From NCBI RefSeq assembly GCF_002443255.2, contig NW_019211455.1, forward strand, positions 42,096,837-42,160,836: DNA of 64,000 bases, given 5' to 3'. Below are positions 13,353 through 25,000 of the stretch, piece after piece. Under the pieces are notes generated by a model. The model ran no database searches and was not told the origin of the DNA. It was given only the letters and a program-made list of their open reading frames with translations. This DNA comes from Varroa destructor (taxonomy: Eukaryota > Arthropoda > Arachnida > Mesostigmata > Varroidae). Both the position numbers and the translations under genes were made by a program. The first letter of the stretch is position 1; each line of letters starts with the position of its first letter.

Positions 13353-14310
13353 GCTTAGCTACGTGAATACACGTCTGGATATAGTCGCCATCTACCACAA
13401 TGCTTGCCTGCCTCGCGCAATGTCGCCTTAGCTCGGTTGGGCACAGCGCTATAGCGCATGCGTTTGCGTAGCGTTTTAGAGCATTTCATATGCAAATTGG
13501 CCAGCAAACAAGGCAGACTAGCGACTGGCCCACTGTCGCGACGCAAGCGGACGCAAGGGAGTTCCCTCAGGATGAGCCAAGGACGCGACAACCGAGTCGA
13601 AAGGAGAACCTGGTCTGTCGAGGGACTAACAGCAGCGGCTGGCAAGCAGACAGACGGGCGAGACTAAAGAGCTACCGACTCGGCGACGGGCCGAGGCGGC
13701 GGTTTCGACGAGAAATAAATGGAAAAGCGATGGCGGCAGCAGTAGCTGGTGGAGACGACGCCAACCAGCAGCAGTTTGGCTAGGGGTTTCGGGTAGTGTG
13801 CGAGCACTCCGGGGGAAAGAGCTCGAAAGTAGTAGAAAATTTGGACTTCGCCCAAGAAAAAGACGACGAAGGCGAAGAAAATGAAGAGGCTTTCAGTTCT
13901 TTTTGGCAGGGTCTATCGCTTCGTTGTCGAACTGGCCTTCTACAGTTTTCGCCAGTAGCGCGTCACTGTTAAGTGGAATTCAACCTCCAGATCCACGAAA
14001 AAATGCGATTCTCTTCAGTTAAAACCTTTTCCTCTTTCATCTATAGGCTCGCCTGGACCTCAGTTTGGCTTGCGAACAAAGTTCCTTTGGTGTTCAGTCG
14101 TCTTGCATAAAAGAACTCGACGCCACGTGCACTCCTCAAGCCGCTGCTGCTGGCGCTTTCGTTTTTGAAAACCGAAAAGAACTATCTCCATCGCATTCTT
14201 GCTGACGCACCAAACAGCGCCGACTATGCGAGTCCACAGCAGCCTCAGCTCGTGGAGGTCCGTCCGTTAAGCGTCCGAGGACGTAACTTGAACGAAACCA
14301 ACGAATGCAA
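13353..14310. promoter_or_regulatory. GC- and CpG-rich block, candidate promoter or 5' exon
   Basis: This stretch is visibly richer in G, C and CpG than its surroundings and lacks the A/T tracts seen elsewhere. It contains cgcgacgcaagcggacgc, ggcgacgggccgaggcgg and an ATG in a fair context followed by GCGGCAGCAGTAGCTGG at about 13730. That ATG opens only a 17-codon frame. Overlapping ORFs of up to 97 codons occur on both strands, as expected where stop codons are rare. I could not find a consistent exon chain leading out of it in either direction. A promoter, an untranslated first exon, or simply a GC-rich patch are all possible. Confidence 0.3.
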
Positions 14311-14465
14311 CGAGCGGCATCAGTAAAAAGGTATTGAGAAGGACGACCCTTCTAAGCCTATAAACATTGCCCTGAAACTCCTAACGCTTCTATCACTATT
14401 AAATTTAGCTGCCAGCATAGATGTCCCTGTGCCGACAAATAAAGCTCACCTAGAAGACAGGGAAA

Positions 14466-14609
14466 ATGGAAACTAAGAGAAACGAACGCGGTAGCGGCGA
14501 GAGCAGGAACAGGGCGTTATTAGCCTGCATTGAAACGCTTGTAGAAAGAAAGAAAAAGAAGCCTCGAGACTTCCGACGGGCGCATGCTAGCAGGATCCAC
14601 AGAAAATAA
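14466..14609 (+). CDS. Small ORF of 47 codons, uncertain
   Basis: The ATG sits in the context gaaaATGG, favourable for eukaryotic initiation. The frame encodes a very basic peptide starting METKRNERGSGESRNR, with a KKKK run in the middle and ending RIHRK before TAA. It follows the CpG-rich block by about 150 bp. I recognise no domain. It could be an upstream ORF in a 5' leader or a chance frame. Confidence 0.15.
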   Translation: METKRNERGSGESRNRALLACIETLVERKKKKPRDFRRAHASRIHRK

Positions 14610-17600
14610 AGGAAAATCGGGTATAGAAAAAAAGTCCGTCCTCCCTTTAGGTATACTGAATACAGGGAAACGTGCTTGAAAAATTCGAAGCGAACGGTGA
14701 GATTTTAAGGGCGACGACGGATTCAGGGTTCGGAAGTGGATTTGGAAAGGGTGAGATTGGTTGTGTATAATAATGCCTCCTCCCTTAAATAAAAACCTAC
14801 GGTTAGCACTGGTTGTTTGAGTTTAGTTTGCGTATGTACGTGCACGCATCGACATGGATGGCTTTGCCTCTATAAGTTGCCAGAATCTTGAAGGAAAGAC
14901 GTAAGGCAATGAAGGGAGGAAGTGGGCGTTAGCATTTGTTGAATCTGTAGCAAAACTCATATTGACACGGGTTGAACTTTCGAGACAGTTCCTAACCAAC
15001 GCTCTAGCGATTTGTAGAAATCGTGCGAAGCACTTCATGAAGTGTGACGTTTGAGAAACGGCAGGAAGAAGTGGTTTGCTGCTGGAATCGGAAGGAAACG
15101 AACAAGAAATGATGAGTGCTCTACTTTATCTAGCAGTTGAAAAGTAAATCGATCGAGTGAAAGCGCTAAAATTGTTCTTAATTAATCTATACGATTAGCT
15201 TTTAAAGCGAATAATGAAAACAGCTTGGCCATAACGAAATAGTGCCTCATTCTAGTAAATCATTCTAACTAAAACAGGTAAGTTACGTAATTATTAGTGA
15301 ATGAAAAGTTGGATAAACTGTATGTATCTTCGGAAAAAACCTTGTCGTCTACTAACTAGTTTTTCTATATCAGAACTCCCCTACTATTCGGCATCAACGA
15401 CCGGTGTTGTTGTTTAGATGCTTTATGGCACAGCCACATATGAATTAAAAGCTATGCCTTAACCCTAACGATATTTTCGATAGGAAAAAATTGATATCTT
15501 TGCAGGTAAACAGAAGGTGACGCGAGCTACTTAGAAGATCTGAGAACTGGATTTATGAACGACCTATAAATGAGAATTTATGAAGGTCCTCTAATAAACC
15601 TGCAGGTAAATCTTGGGTGACGCCTCTAGGTCTTATGCAGACTGCATCAACGTAGCACTACTTGTTCTTTCCTTGATTTCCATCAATTTTTCATGCTCCT
15701 TAAATAGCCATACGAGGGCGGATCATCGCGCCAGCATAAACAGCTTGAGTGATAATATTTATTGAATGGCTAAGAATTGACAAAAGAGGACGTGTACGTA
15801 ATCAAGAAGCTTTTCGACACCAAATGGGTGTTTGTGACTTAAATTTATTCATATTCCTTATTTTTACGTAAGTTTAGAAGTGATAAACTGAAGTTTAAGT
15901 TCAGTTGCCGGAACTGTTAGCAAATATACTGGGAAGTGAATATAACGTCAATAAACGTGTGCCTTGTGCAGCTTTAGCGGCTAATACCATGTCATCTACG
16001 GAGCCGTTCTGATACAAAATAACTACAGAAATATTGTACGACTCCTAACCATGTTTTGGATGTGAAGCAATTGGTATATCTTGAAGAGACCATTACACAT
16101 GAAGAGCAAGAAGTTAGACCCAGAATACTCCCACTAAGAACAGCCTTGTGGCATTGTCGTATAAACAAAGTCCTGGGCATAAAATTTAAAACCTTTTACT
16201 GCTGTCGGAACAACACATAGATATGCTTAGCAAACAGAAGAATACACGGCACGAGCCAATACATATTTTTCGTTTTTATCTTGAGCCATTTGTTTCTACA
16301 TCGTTCTACATAAAACTAAATCAAATATAAAATACTTATTAACTTACGTTAGCCCTTCGTATACTATTAGTGCTCTGAAGGTCCGATGCTCTAAACAAAA
16401 AGTATACAGGTTGAGGCAAACATTTTCAGTTAATCTGAGTCTTCATTTTCTTGAGCATGAAAATCTTGCGGTTATCGTCTACCGCTAAGCTATCGCTGCA
16501 ATTGTTTCCTATCGAATTGTCCGCTGCGTGCTGAAGCAGCTAAGACAAGCAATGCTTTTCAGATGATTTTTTTGTTGAGAACATGAAGTTTGTCTTTTTT
16601 TTCTTTGTGAAAGTGGGCAAACGTTCATTTGCCGGTGCTAATATTTACAAAACCTTATCAGGAACTGGTGATTCGTTACTGTTGACGACAGCTTCTTCAC
16701 CCCACAAGCCGGTCGCGTCAAATCGGCCTTGGCGTAAATATACACTAACAAACCTCTGTAATGGCCGATTAATGTTTATTTAGTTAAGTATTTAACGAGG
16801 CCGTAGTATACAGACAAATTAACCGGGCGAGGCTTTGATCGAATTTAGTGTAATCAAGGCCAACCGTCTGGACCGCCTGAATCGTGCTAAATGGAAGAAA
16901 ATTGTAGTGAGTTAGGTAATTATAGTAAAGGAAGAAGCAACTATCAGCGAGAGGTGTGATTTACTCAGCTTCAATAATGGTTTCCCTGTACGAACGCTGC
17001 ACCTGCTTCAAGTGACTGATCAGAGCTCCTGGTATCGTTTAGTTGGTCTAACAGTTGTGAGCTTTTGCGGTACAAATGATATTGCCTTTAAGGCAATTCT
17101 CGTTTCAACGACAAGAAACAGGCCTTTTCGTAAACAAGTCTACGGTTTTGTTTATAAGTGGTTGCTGCAATTTTGATAGGGACAATTTTTCACTATAGCA
17201 GTACCACTGCATCACTACTTAATTCTTGCCCATAAACCGTTGTGCTGAAACAATAGAATAGCAAATGTATTATTAATAATATACCTATATAATGATCAAC
17301 CTGAGTGGTTTGAGCTTCATGACCTGTATTGCCGTCGCGGTTCCATTAAATTGTTTGGTGCATTAGAGACCTTAGCAGTGTAAATTAAATGACTATGCAA
17401 GGAAGTACTTATAAATAATTATTTTAAATCTATCCAAGTGAGCGAACGATTCGCTTTGTTCAAAAACAGCTTAGGCTTTTTGGTGTTCTTAGCTTAAAAA
17501 AATATTTTCTGTTTTTTATATTTTCAGGAAAAAAACATTTTTTTTAATGATCGTAAAATTATACCGACCAAAGAACCTGGCATCGTATAAAACCCGCAGT

Positions 17601-18750
17601 TCAGCTGGTGCAATAAGCTGATCTGTGTATCCTTAACTAAATGAGCACCTTATTCAATAGATGCTGTAGGTTGCATTGATAAAATTTTGGCAAATCCTGT
17701 TTAATTTTTTATATTCGCGCAAGGAGGTCTCACAGCAAAAAGTGTTTCAGGCACGTGTATTTCTCTTATCGACTAAATGACATCTACAAAGCTTTATAGG
17801 TGTTAGCCTAAACAAAATGTTCGTCCACTACCGCTGTTAACAGTTCCCTTGGATAGCTAGCAGACGAAACGAAGCATATCCAGACCATCAGATGTCCCTC
17901 AAACTTCAGTAGTTCAACACGCCACTCAACAGGCCATCACGACGATCCAGCAGGCAGCAAATGGCCTGTCCATGGGAAACACCGACAATCTTCACAGTAG
18001 TTCGTGCATGACTAAAAACAGTGGCATACAACCTCCTCGCAAGCAAAAACTTACTCGCAGTGTCTTTATGATTCAGACTTGGTTCCGGGCAACGCTTCAG
18101 TAACTGTCAGTAACAAATCGGCGCCCGAATATTTAGGAAGCGTTGCGACGTATCTGTGAAACGTACGATTCCTATATAGCGAAAACCTGATTCTCCCTAA
18201 TGGAAAGTGGATTTCCAAATACCAATCCATGTTCCGCATCCTTCTGATCGTTTCTCTTCGTCAGCGGTTTCAGCTTCTGTTAGATTTTCCGTAACACTAA
18301 TATAAAAATTGTTATGAATAAGCCTACAATGGCTAGAAGTGGCAAACAACTGGAAAGTTGTTTCGACCAGCGTTTTGTTTTGTACGATTATCAATGATTT
18401 GTCGACCGCGAGCTGAGGTTCAGGGGCTTTCATATGGAGAAGCGGTTTGTATATGAGCTGGGGCGGTTTACGGGATGAGCCTTAGGACACATCCCGACTA
18501 CGTCATGCTACAATTGCTCTCTAAGTAACTGATGGTAGATAATGGTAGTGTTCCGCCACGAATTACTACTGATTTGTGCTAAGGTCAGTGCAGACCTCCA
18601 ACTAAGTCCAAAAAAGGCGCTCATCAAATTCTACTGGTCTGTCCCGGAGCTGTGTCTGGAGCTTTACGCCTATTTTGCATATAATAAATATAGATTAATA
18701 TTTAAATGAAACGGCAAACATGGTGGTTAATTCGAAAATCATCTCATAAT

Positions 18751-18820
18751 AACACAGTAAGTAACGTGTTTGTCTCCCTGAACTTAAGGCCGCCTGAACT
18801 AATCTAGATTCGAAGTCCTT
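18751..18820 (+). mobile_element. Diverged relative of the tRNA-like SINE head
   Basis: An A-box-like cagtaagtaacgtgtttg is followed about 40 nt later by the B-box-like GATTCGAAGTCC (about 18807-18818). Between them lies ctgaacttaaggc, similar in placement to the ctaatcttagggac block of the better copies. Confidence 0.35.
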
Positions 18821-19330
18821 TGAAGTAATACGAAACGTTTTCTGGGCTCTGTAAAGGTCTCGCCAGAGGATTAATCACTTTTTACTTCGCTATACATTCG
18901 AGAAAACGTGTCTAGATATGCCAGACAGTTCGTAAGAATCTTTTTTTAATCGATTAAAAACCTCCAATGGAACAATTTCAAAAAATGCAAGAGACCAATT
19001 TAGATGGGAGCATAGGTGCAAGCAATTTTCTTCCGACAATTACATTACCGGAATCGACATCGTATGTAAACCCATTGATCCATTAGGAGTTCGCTTTCAG
19101 AAACAGTACTTTACAATAACAGCATCAGGCGTAAAACTCAAAATACCTTGGAAGGTTTCATGCCGTTGGAGCTGATGAGGGTTCAACCTTAGTTTTGGAT
19201 AGTACCTGCTTCGTATCCATTGTAAGGATCGTAAGCGGTTTGACCGTTCGTTCACAAGGTAGCGTTCCTCTGCTAAGCTTGAAAAAGATCTAGAGTACAC
19301 ATGAATTATAATTATAAAGCGATTTATATT

Positions 19331-19353
19331 CGTAAAGTTTCGATAACTTTACG
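19331..19353. repeat. Short hairpin beside the fold-back element
   Basis: Arms cgtaaagtt and aactttacg pair over 9 bp around a 5-nt loop. It lies about 60 bp from the fold-back element and may be independent of it. Confidence 0.5.
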
Positions 19354-19415
19354 AAAAGTGTGGTTATATAGTTGTTGAATAATCTATATCAATACCTCGC
19401 TGGGAGGCTTTATAA

Positions 19416-19580
19416 GAAGTGGCGTCACATAAGGGATTTCACCGGAGAAGCAAGGAATAATATTATATATATGTAATATATATATAGCATATTTGCAATT
19501 TCAAAAGTGCCTAAAACATGTCAGAAACCTTGCTTCTCCGGCGAAATCCCTTAAGTGCGCGGCTAGTGGGACGCCACCTC
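19416..19580. mobile_element. Fold-back (MITE-like) element with imperfect terminal inverted repeats
   Basis: The left arm (about 19416-19455) reads gaagtggcgtc, then ataagggatttcaccgg and agaagcaagg. The right arm (about 19528-19580), reverse complemented, reads gaggtggcgtc, then acttaagggatttcgccgg and agaagcaagg. The right arm has about 13 extra bases between the two conserved blocks. The AT-rich centre of about 70 bp has (TA)n runs. No ORF lies inside. Paired arms around a short non-coding core fit a MITE or fold-back repeat. Confidence 0.5.
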
Positions 19581-21617
19581 TTGCATAGCTTTGCATATAT
19601 ACGCCTTGCAAAATAACGCGTCTACTCAAAATTCGAACTCGGTCGGTACTATATTGCAAGTATCAGCCACGGCAGATAAACAGAAAAATGTACCGAACCA
19701 GACGACAAATCGCTAGGCCGGTACGTTTGACTGCCGACCTTGGCAATAAGGCCTAACCGAAGGTTCACAGAACGCAAGCACCTATGCCTTTGGCCGGCGG
19801 CGCAAAATCGGACTAATATTTTATTTATCACATTCCTTTTTTTGGTTGATTGTTCAGTTCTCCGTTTCTGTTTAGCCAAAAATATCTGAAATAGGCTCAA
19901 ATAAAAACTTCTTTTACTGATTGCTAAATCTAAAAATGACGAAGCAGGTCCTGTAAGATATAGATTTAATCTTTTAGGCTGTCGAAGCGAACGGCATGAT
20001 GATACGATGTGAAGATGCCGACCGTGCATTCACAGCCAAACAAATACTCAGAAAATATTCAAACTTTTTCTAATTACGCCAATGGCAATGGGCCTCGTTG
20101 ACAAGGGTCGGCCAAGCCCCATAGGCCTTCGGAAAATAAGGCGTTGGTGCTAAGAGCTTCGGTTCTATCCGAAGAACATCAAAATACATCGTCGTCTATT
20201 CTTTTGAGGCTACAGCTCACGTTTGGCACTGCCATAAAGATAATGAATCGAACAGTGTAAATTATCTAATAGACCCGATATGTCGATACAGCCATGTTAC
20301 TTATCATTGTTGCAGTTGATTAACTATAACATTTAATTTGAGTAAACGCCAGTCAAACATGTATGCTTATAGAACGTACTGGGTTGTTAATGAACCAGAC
20401 GAAAATAGGCCTCACTTGGCATCGCGTTAGAGGTTGTATCTGAAGAAGTAGGTCGAAGTAATAACAATAACTATAAATTATATGTTCTGAAGGACGCTTC
20501 TTCGTACAGATATATGTACATTAAGTGCGAGCACCTTTTTCGATTAATCTAACTAAGAAATCTTCGTTCGCCGATAACGCGTAAGCGACAGTATTACCAT
20601 TTTGCTAATCCATGTCCTCGGTCGCCCGTTTACACGCATGGTACATGTTAATAGTCCGCTGAGACTTCATTTATCTTATGTCGAGCTTTCGCCGATCCAT
20701 GAAAGGGGCCTCTTTGAAAGCTGTAAATGATCTTGATAGGATAAAGCATAACCCAGGTCATAGAATAATTGGCATTAGGAGCTATCAGTTCAACGGGAGG
20801 GCAGCAGCCTATCTGGGTCTTTTCCATCTTGCCTCCAATTCTGAATTTTTTTGAACTCCAATTCCAACTACATTTTACTCCGCTGCTGCTACTTTATCAA
20901 ATGTTAAATGAAGGCTTTTAGATTATGAGAAACCTTTGCTGTTGAAAGATTTCCCTTCCACAATCTTGTATGTATGAAAAAAATCATAAGTAAAGTTTAC
21001 AACCTTGAGCTCCGATCGTAGCGGAACTTCAAGCGTGCTACCTATAATGTATTTATTGTGGAAAGCTCACTGACGTTTTTATTGCCGCGTAATAATTGGA
21101 TTTGTGGCTGTACAAGCAAGCAGCTGCCGCAATGTCTATCTGTATATTTTTGAACGTTCATACATATATGTATGTATATATGCAAGAAATTTTTGCTGGT
21201 CCTGTCTCACAGTTTTTCCCGTTCGGCAGCCTGACGTTCGTATCGTGCTAAACCTTAGAAGAATCAGGTATATTTGTAAAATTCATCTTCAAACAACTAA
21301 CCGCCAGACACTAATTTCGGTTGAAACACTGATGTCATAACTGATTAATTAAGCTATCAAAGCTTTCCGTTTATTTAACTAAACGAATTTCCACTACAAA
21401 CACGTATACAGAATATATCATTATATAAAACCATATCATAAAGTTCTTTACGTTTCTATATTTTTCTTTTTTACTTCGAACTTCTTAAATCACGAATTGT
21501 ATCTTGTTTAACCTATAGGCCGCAAGGTAACTCACCACTTATTTGGTCAAGGGCTACTTGATCCCGGGGATTCACAATTTCGTGTGAACATCTGGGTTCT
21601 GCCTAACCGAAAACCAA

Positions 21618-21645
21618 AGGAAAGGTTCACAAGTGAACCTTTCCT
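21618..21645. repeat. Perfect 13-bp inverted repeat
   Basis: aggaaaggttcac and gtgaacctttcct are exact reverse complements separated by 2 nt. Just outside, ccaa (21614-21617) and ttgg (21649-21652) can extend the stem after a bulge. No ORF or known element surrounds it. Confidence 0.6.
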
Positions 21646-21869
21646 CCGTTGGCTCTCTCAGTGTCAGCTTAATCGCTTCCATGGAAAATTAATGTTAGCA
21701 GAGGGAGGAAGGATGAAGTAAAGGCTTAGCTATAGACTACCATCGCGGTCACGGATGTCATTATTTGCGTCGAATATAATATCAGCGAAAGTGTCTCGTA
21801 AAAATGCCGCTGGTAATTCTGATAAGGTGATGATAAAAGTTCTTCACCTGATGCCGTCGCCCAGGTTCT

Positions 21870-21892
21870 TTATATATATATATATATATATA
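21870..21892. repeat. (TA)n microsatellite
   Basis: Pure TA run of about 11 units. Confidence 0.9.
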
Positions 21893-21989
21893 GGGCTTTT
21901 TCTGTGTAAATGAAGTTTGAGCTAATTGATGACCATATAGCTGAGAGCGATTTCAGTTGGTAATATTAAGGACTGAAATTAATAGTGTA

Positions 21990-22004
21990 GGTGGGTGGGT
22001 GGGT
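21990..22004 (+). repeat. (GGGT)n short tandem repeat
   Basis: One GG and three GGG runs separated by single T. It could form a G-quadruplex at most marginally. Confidence 0.7.
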
Positions 22005-25000
22005 CAGCCATGTTAAGCATATATTTATGTGTTATGTCGAAATAATGCTCAGGTGAAGACGAATGTACGGAATTATAAACCACTATATTTAAAGAACTCC
22101 AGTTCGAAGTCTATACAATTTCTCCGAATAGTATTGATATTAAGTACCCTGACATTGGTCTTCTTGCGTCAAATATGCTTCTTGCGATGTTTTACTCCCC
22201 TATTTTTTTCTAAATGACAGGGAACATTTCCGAGCTGTACGCGATCTTACCGACTGGTGTGATTCCATAGAGCGATAATAAATCATCATTGCCTTTTTGA
22301 CGGATTCGGTCCTATGAGGGACGTATATCACAGACTCAGATGCAACTGCGCGACTCGTGTTTATCTGTTCTGGTATTCCCACAGAAATAAATAACGGAGA
22401 ATTACCTTAGATTACCAAAATATCTGTTAATATATTCACTTCTGTGCTTCGTTCGTCCAAGGATCTTCGATGCAGATGCGGACGCTATAGGTTGCTTGTA
22501 CACCCATCAAATTTTATCTTTCAGAACCTATATAACATACGTATACAGTTCGACCAACGATGATATATATATATTATCCAGAGGTGCTAGGATCCGCAGC
22601 TTGATTAATGATCATACGCAGATAAAACGCACGGTCAATATGGTTGGCCTTCAGTACGAAATATACTATACCTCCACGCGCGATTTCGAGTCTAACTTAT
22701 CACCGAAGTCGTCCTAAAATTTTCTATCAAAATATAAGTCTTCCTAAGACTAGTGACATTGTTATTGATGCGTACCGGCCGCCACAAGGACGAATCAGAA
22801 ACGCTGGCGTTTGACATTGAATTTTTTCTTCAAACACATTACATGCCCATCTATACCATACGACTGGCTGTAGCGTGCGATCTTCATATGATTATCTTGG
22901 ACAGCTCCAAACGAACTAGTTCATCACAGCAGTGATTCCATTCTATCCACAAAGTTTCAACACAGAGGGGAGGCGGTGCTTTACAATAGCCATCAAAGCT
23001 AGCATCTGTAAGATTTGTTCGCAGTTTTGGCCTGTTATTAGTTGCGAAAATTGTTTTTATTCAGCGGCTAAGGTGATTTCAAAGATTAACGAAGGACGAC
23101 ACGAAAGGTCCGAGGTACAGGTCTTGTACTGTCACCATTAAATTAAAGTTTAGAATCTTAACGTCCAGTGCTACCGTAAAGTATTGCTTTGGATAATACG
23201 CCCGATTACGAACTACGGGGCATGGGACTTGGCACATCTCGAAAGCAGGCATAGTATCGCCACTGTCGACATCTTGCCACCCCCTGAAGGCGTATCGACT
23301 GGGTTGTTTTTTATCGAAATTAAGCCTTTGCTGTTCACTTGAAGCAATAAAGAACATTTCTAGCAGACATACGTTCGTATATGTAACGAACAACTAGGAC
23401 ACACTTTCTGCTTTTAAATACTTCGGAGAAGTTACGATTTGGAGTTGGTTTTTGCTGTTAATTAATTCTTTGCGATGCACGCAAACTATCTCATTCTCTT
23501 ATTTTCTAATTACACTGATCCTCTACGCATTCCGACGGGCTCGAAAAACTGCTGTAAGCGAAGATCTGCTATGCCCAATTCATGAAGCCGGCGGCTCGTG
23601 AGCATCTCCGACCTAGCTGCCGCCTGTATACGATTTAGGAAGGCAGGTTTTGAAACAGGCAGACTTCAGCAGGATTTTGTAAATTACAATGAAACTGACA
23701 GTTTCGAATGTGGACCAAACTTTTACCCTTCAATGCCAGTTCTTGATGGCTGTTAGTGTATAATATACGGTATCCAGCTCATTGGGGTTTTCAACACAGA
23801 ACCAAGTCGGGGGAGTGGGGCTACGGACTTCAGCAATCTAGGGAATTAAGACCCGATCCAGCAGTAAGATGCCAATTTGTGTATTTGAAATGGGTATCAA
23901 AGCGTTTCAGTTAGATGAGTTCAATATATATGGAAAGAAGCACACACAAGGAACCGGCATACGGTAGCCCGCTACGCAATGCATTTTTGCGCCCTGTTGT
24001 GTGTAGCAAAATCGTACCGCAAGTCAAACGAAAACCGCATAGTAGCCGCTGCAGAACGATACCACACAAGTCCATGTCCAAGGGCGCCTTTTTTGGCACG
24101 TAGATAGGGAACAACAACGGGGTCGTTGCGCTCCGTGTTATGTATTTAATTTTTATTTCTATCTTAATAAAAATCCTTAAATACCCATATTGTTTGTATC
24201 CGACAAAGGTGAAAATAAGTTACTTATACACATGTACCACATAGAGTTTCAGGCTAACTGCCTAACCATGAGTTCTAAAAGGTTTCAGCAATATTTCGTG
24301 TTCTCGCTTGAACTTGTACTGTTGTTTTCAATATGAAGTGAATATACATATTTATTTATAATACTTTTTCCTCTACTTTATTGCATGTGTTATCTTTGTG
24401 CTTGATGTTACTGCCGTCACGCCCGGCTTACTACCGTGGTAGCCAACTGTAATCGAAGACCTGAAGGATAGGTCGTTCGCTGTGTCCCGTTCCGGCGCGA
24501 AGAAGTGTTTTTTTCATTAGTTTTTTCTATAAATTCGTTTTTTCCCAGTGGTGTGAAACGCTGAAGAAAAATAACTTTCATTTTTCGCCGCCGTAGAATT
24601 GCCACTTCTTTTGGACTCGTTATGAAAGGGTAGCAATTCGGGTTATTGGCAGGTTGTTTTTGCAACAGACCAAGCCCGTACTCCACCTAATCCATTTGTG
24701 CACGAATCGAATTTCTGTACTATTCACAGCGTAGCCATTTTAAGTAGGAGATAGTGGCTTTGGAGTCTGGTGATGTCTTGCTTCTGAATATATGGAGGCG
24801 TTTGGAAGTAGTAAATTGACTTTGTTAGCTCCGTAACTAAATGTCGTTAGGCAAAACATACCTAGGATAAATATGCTCGAGATTCGTGCCTTACGCGAGG
24901 AGGCCAATATAGGCACGTAACTTGCTAGGTAAACGTAGCGTTTGCTATTACAAGCACAAACAATATATACTAACCTACAGAATCATCGGACATTTTGATA

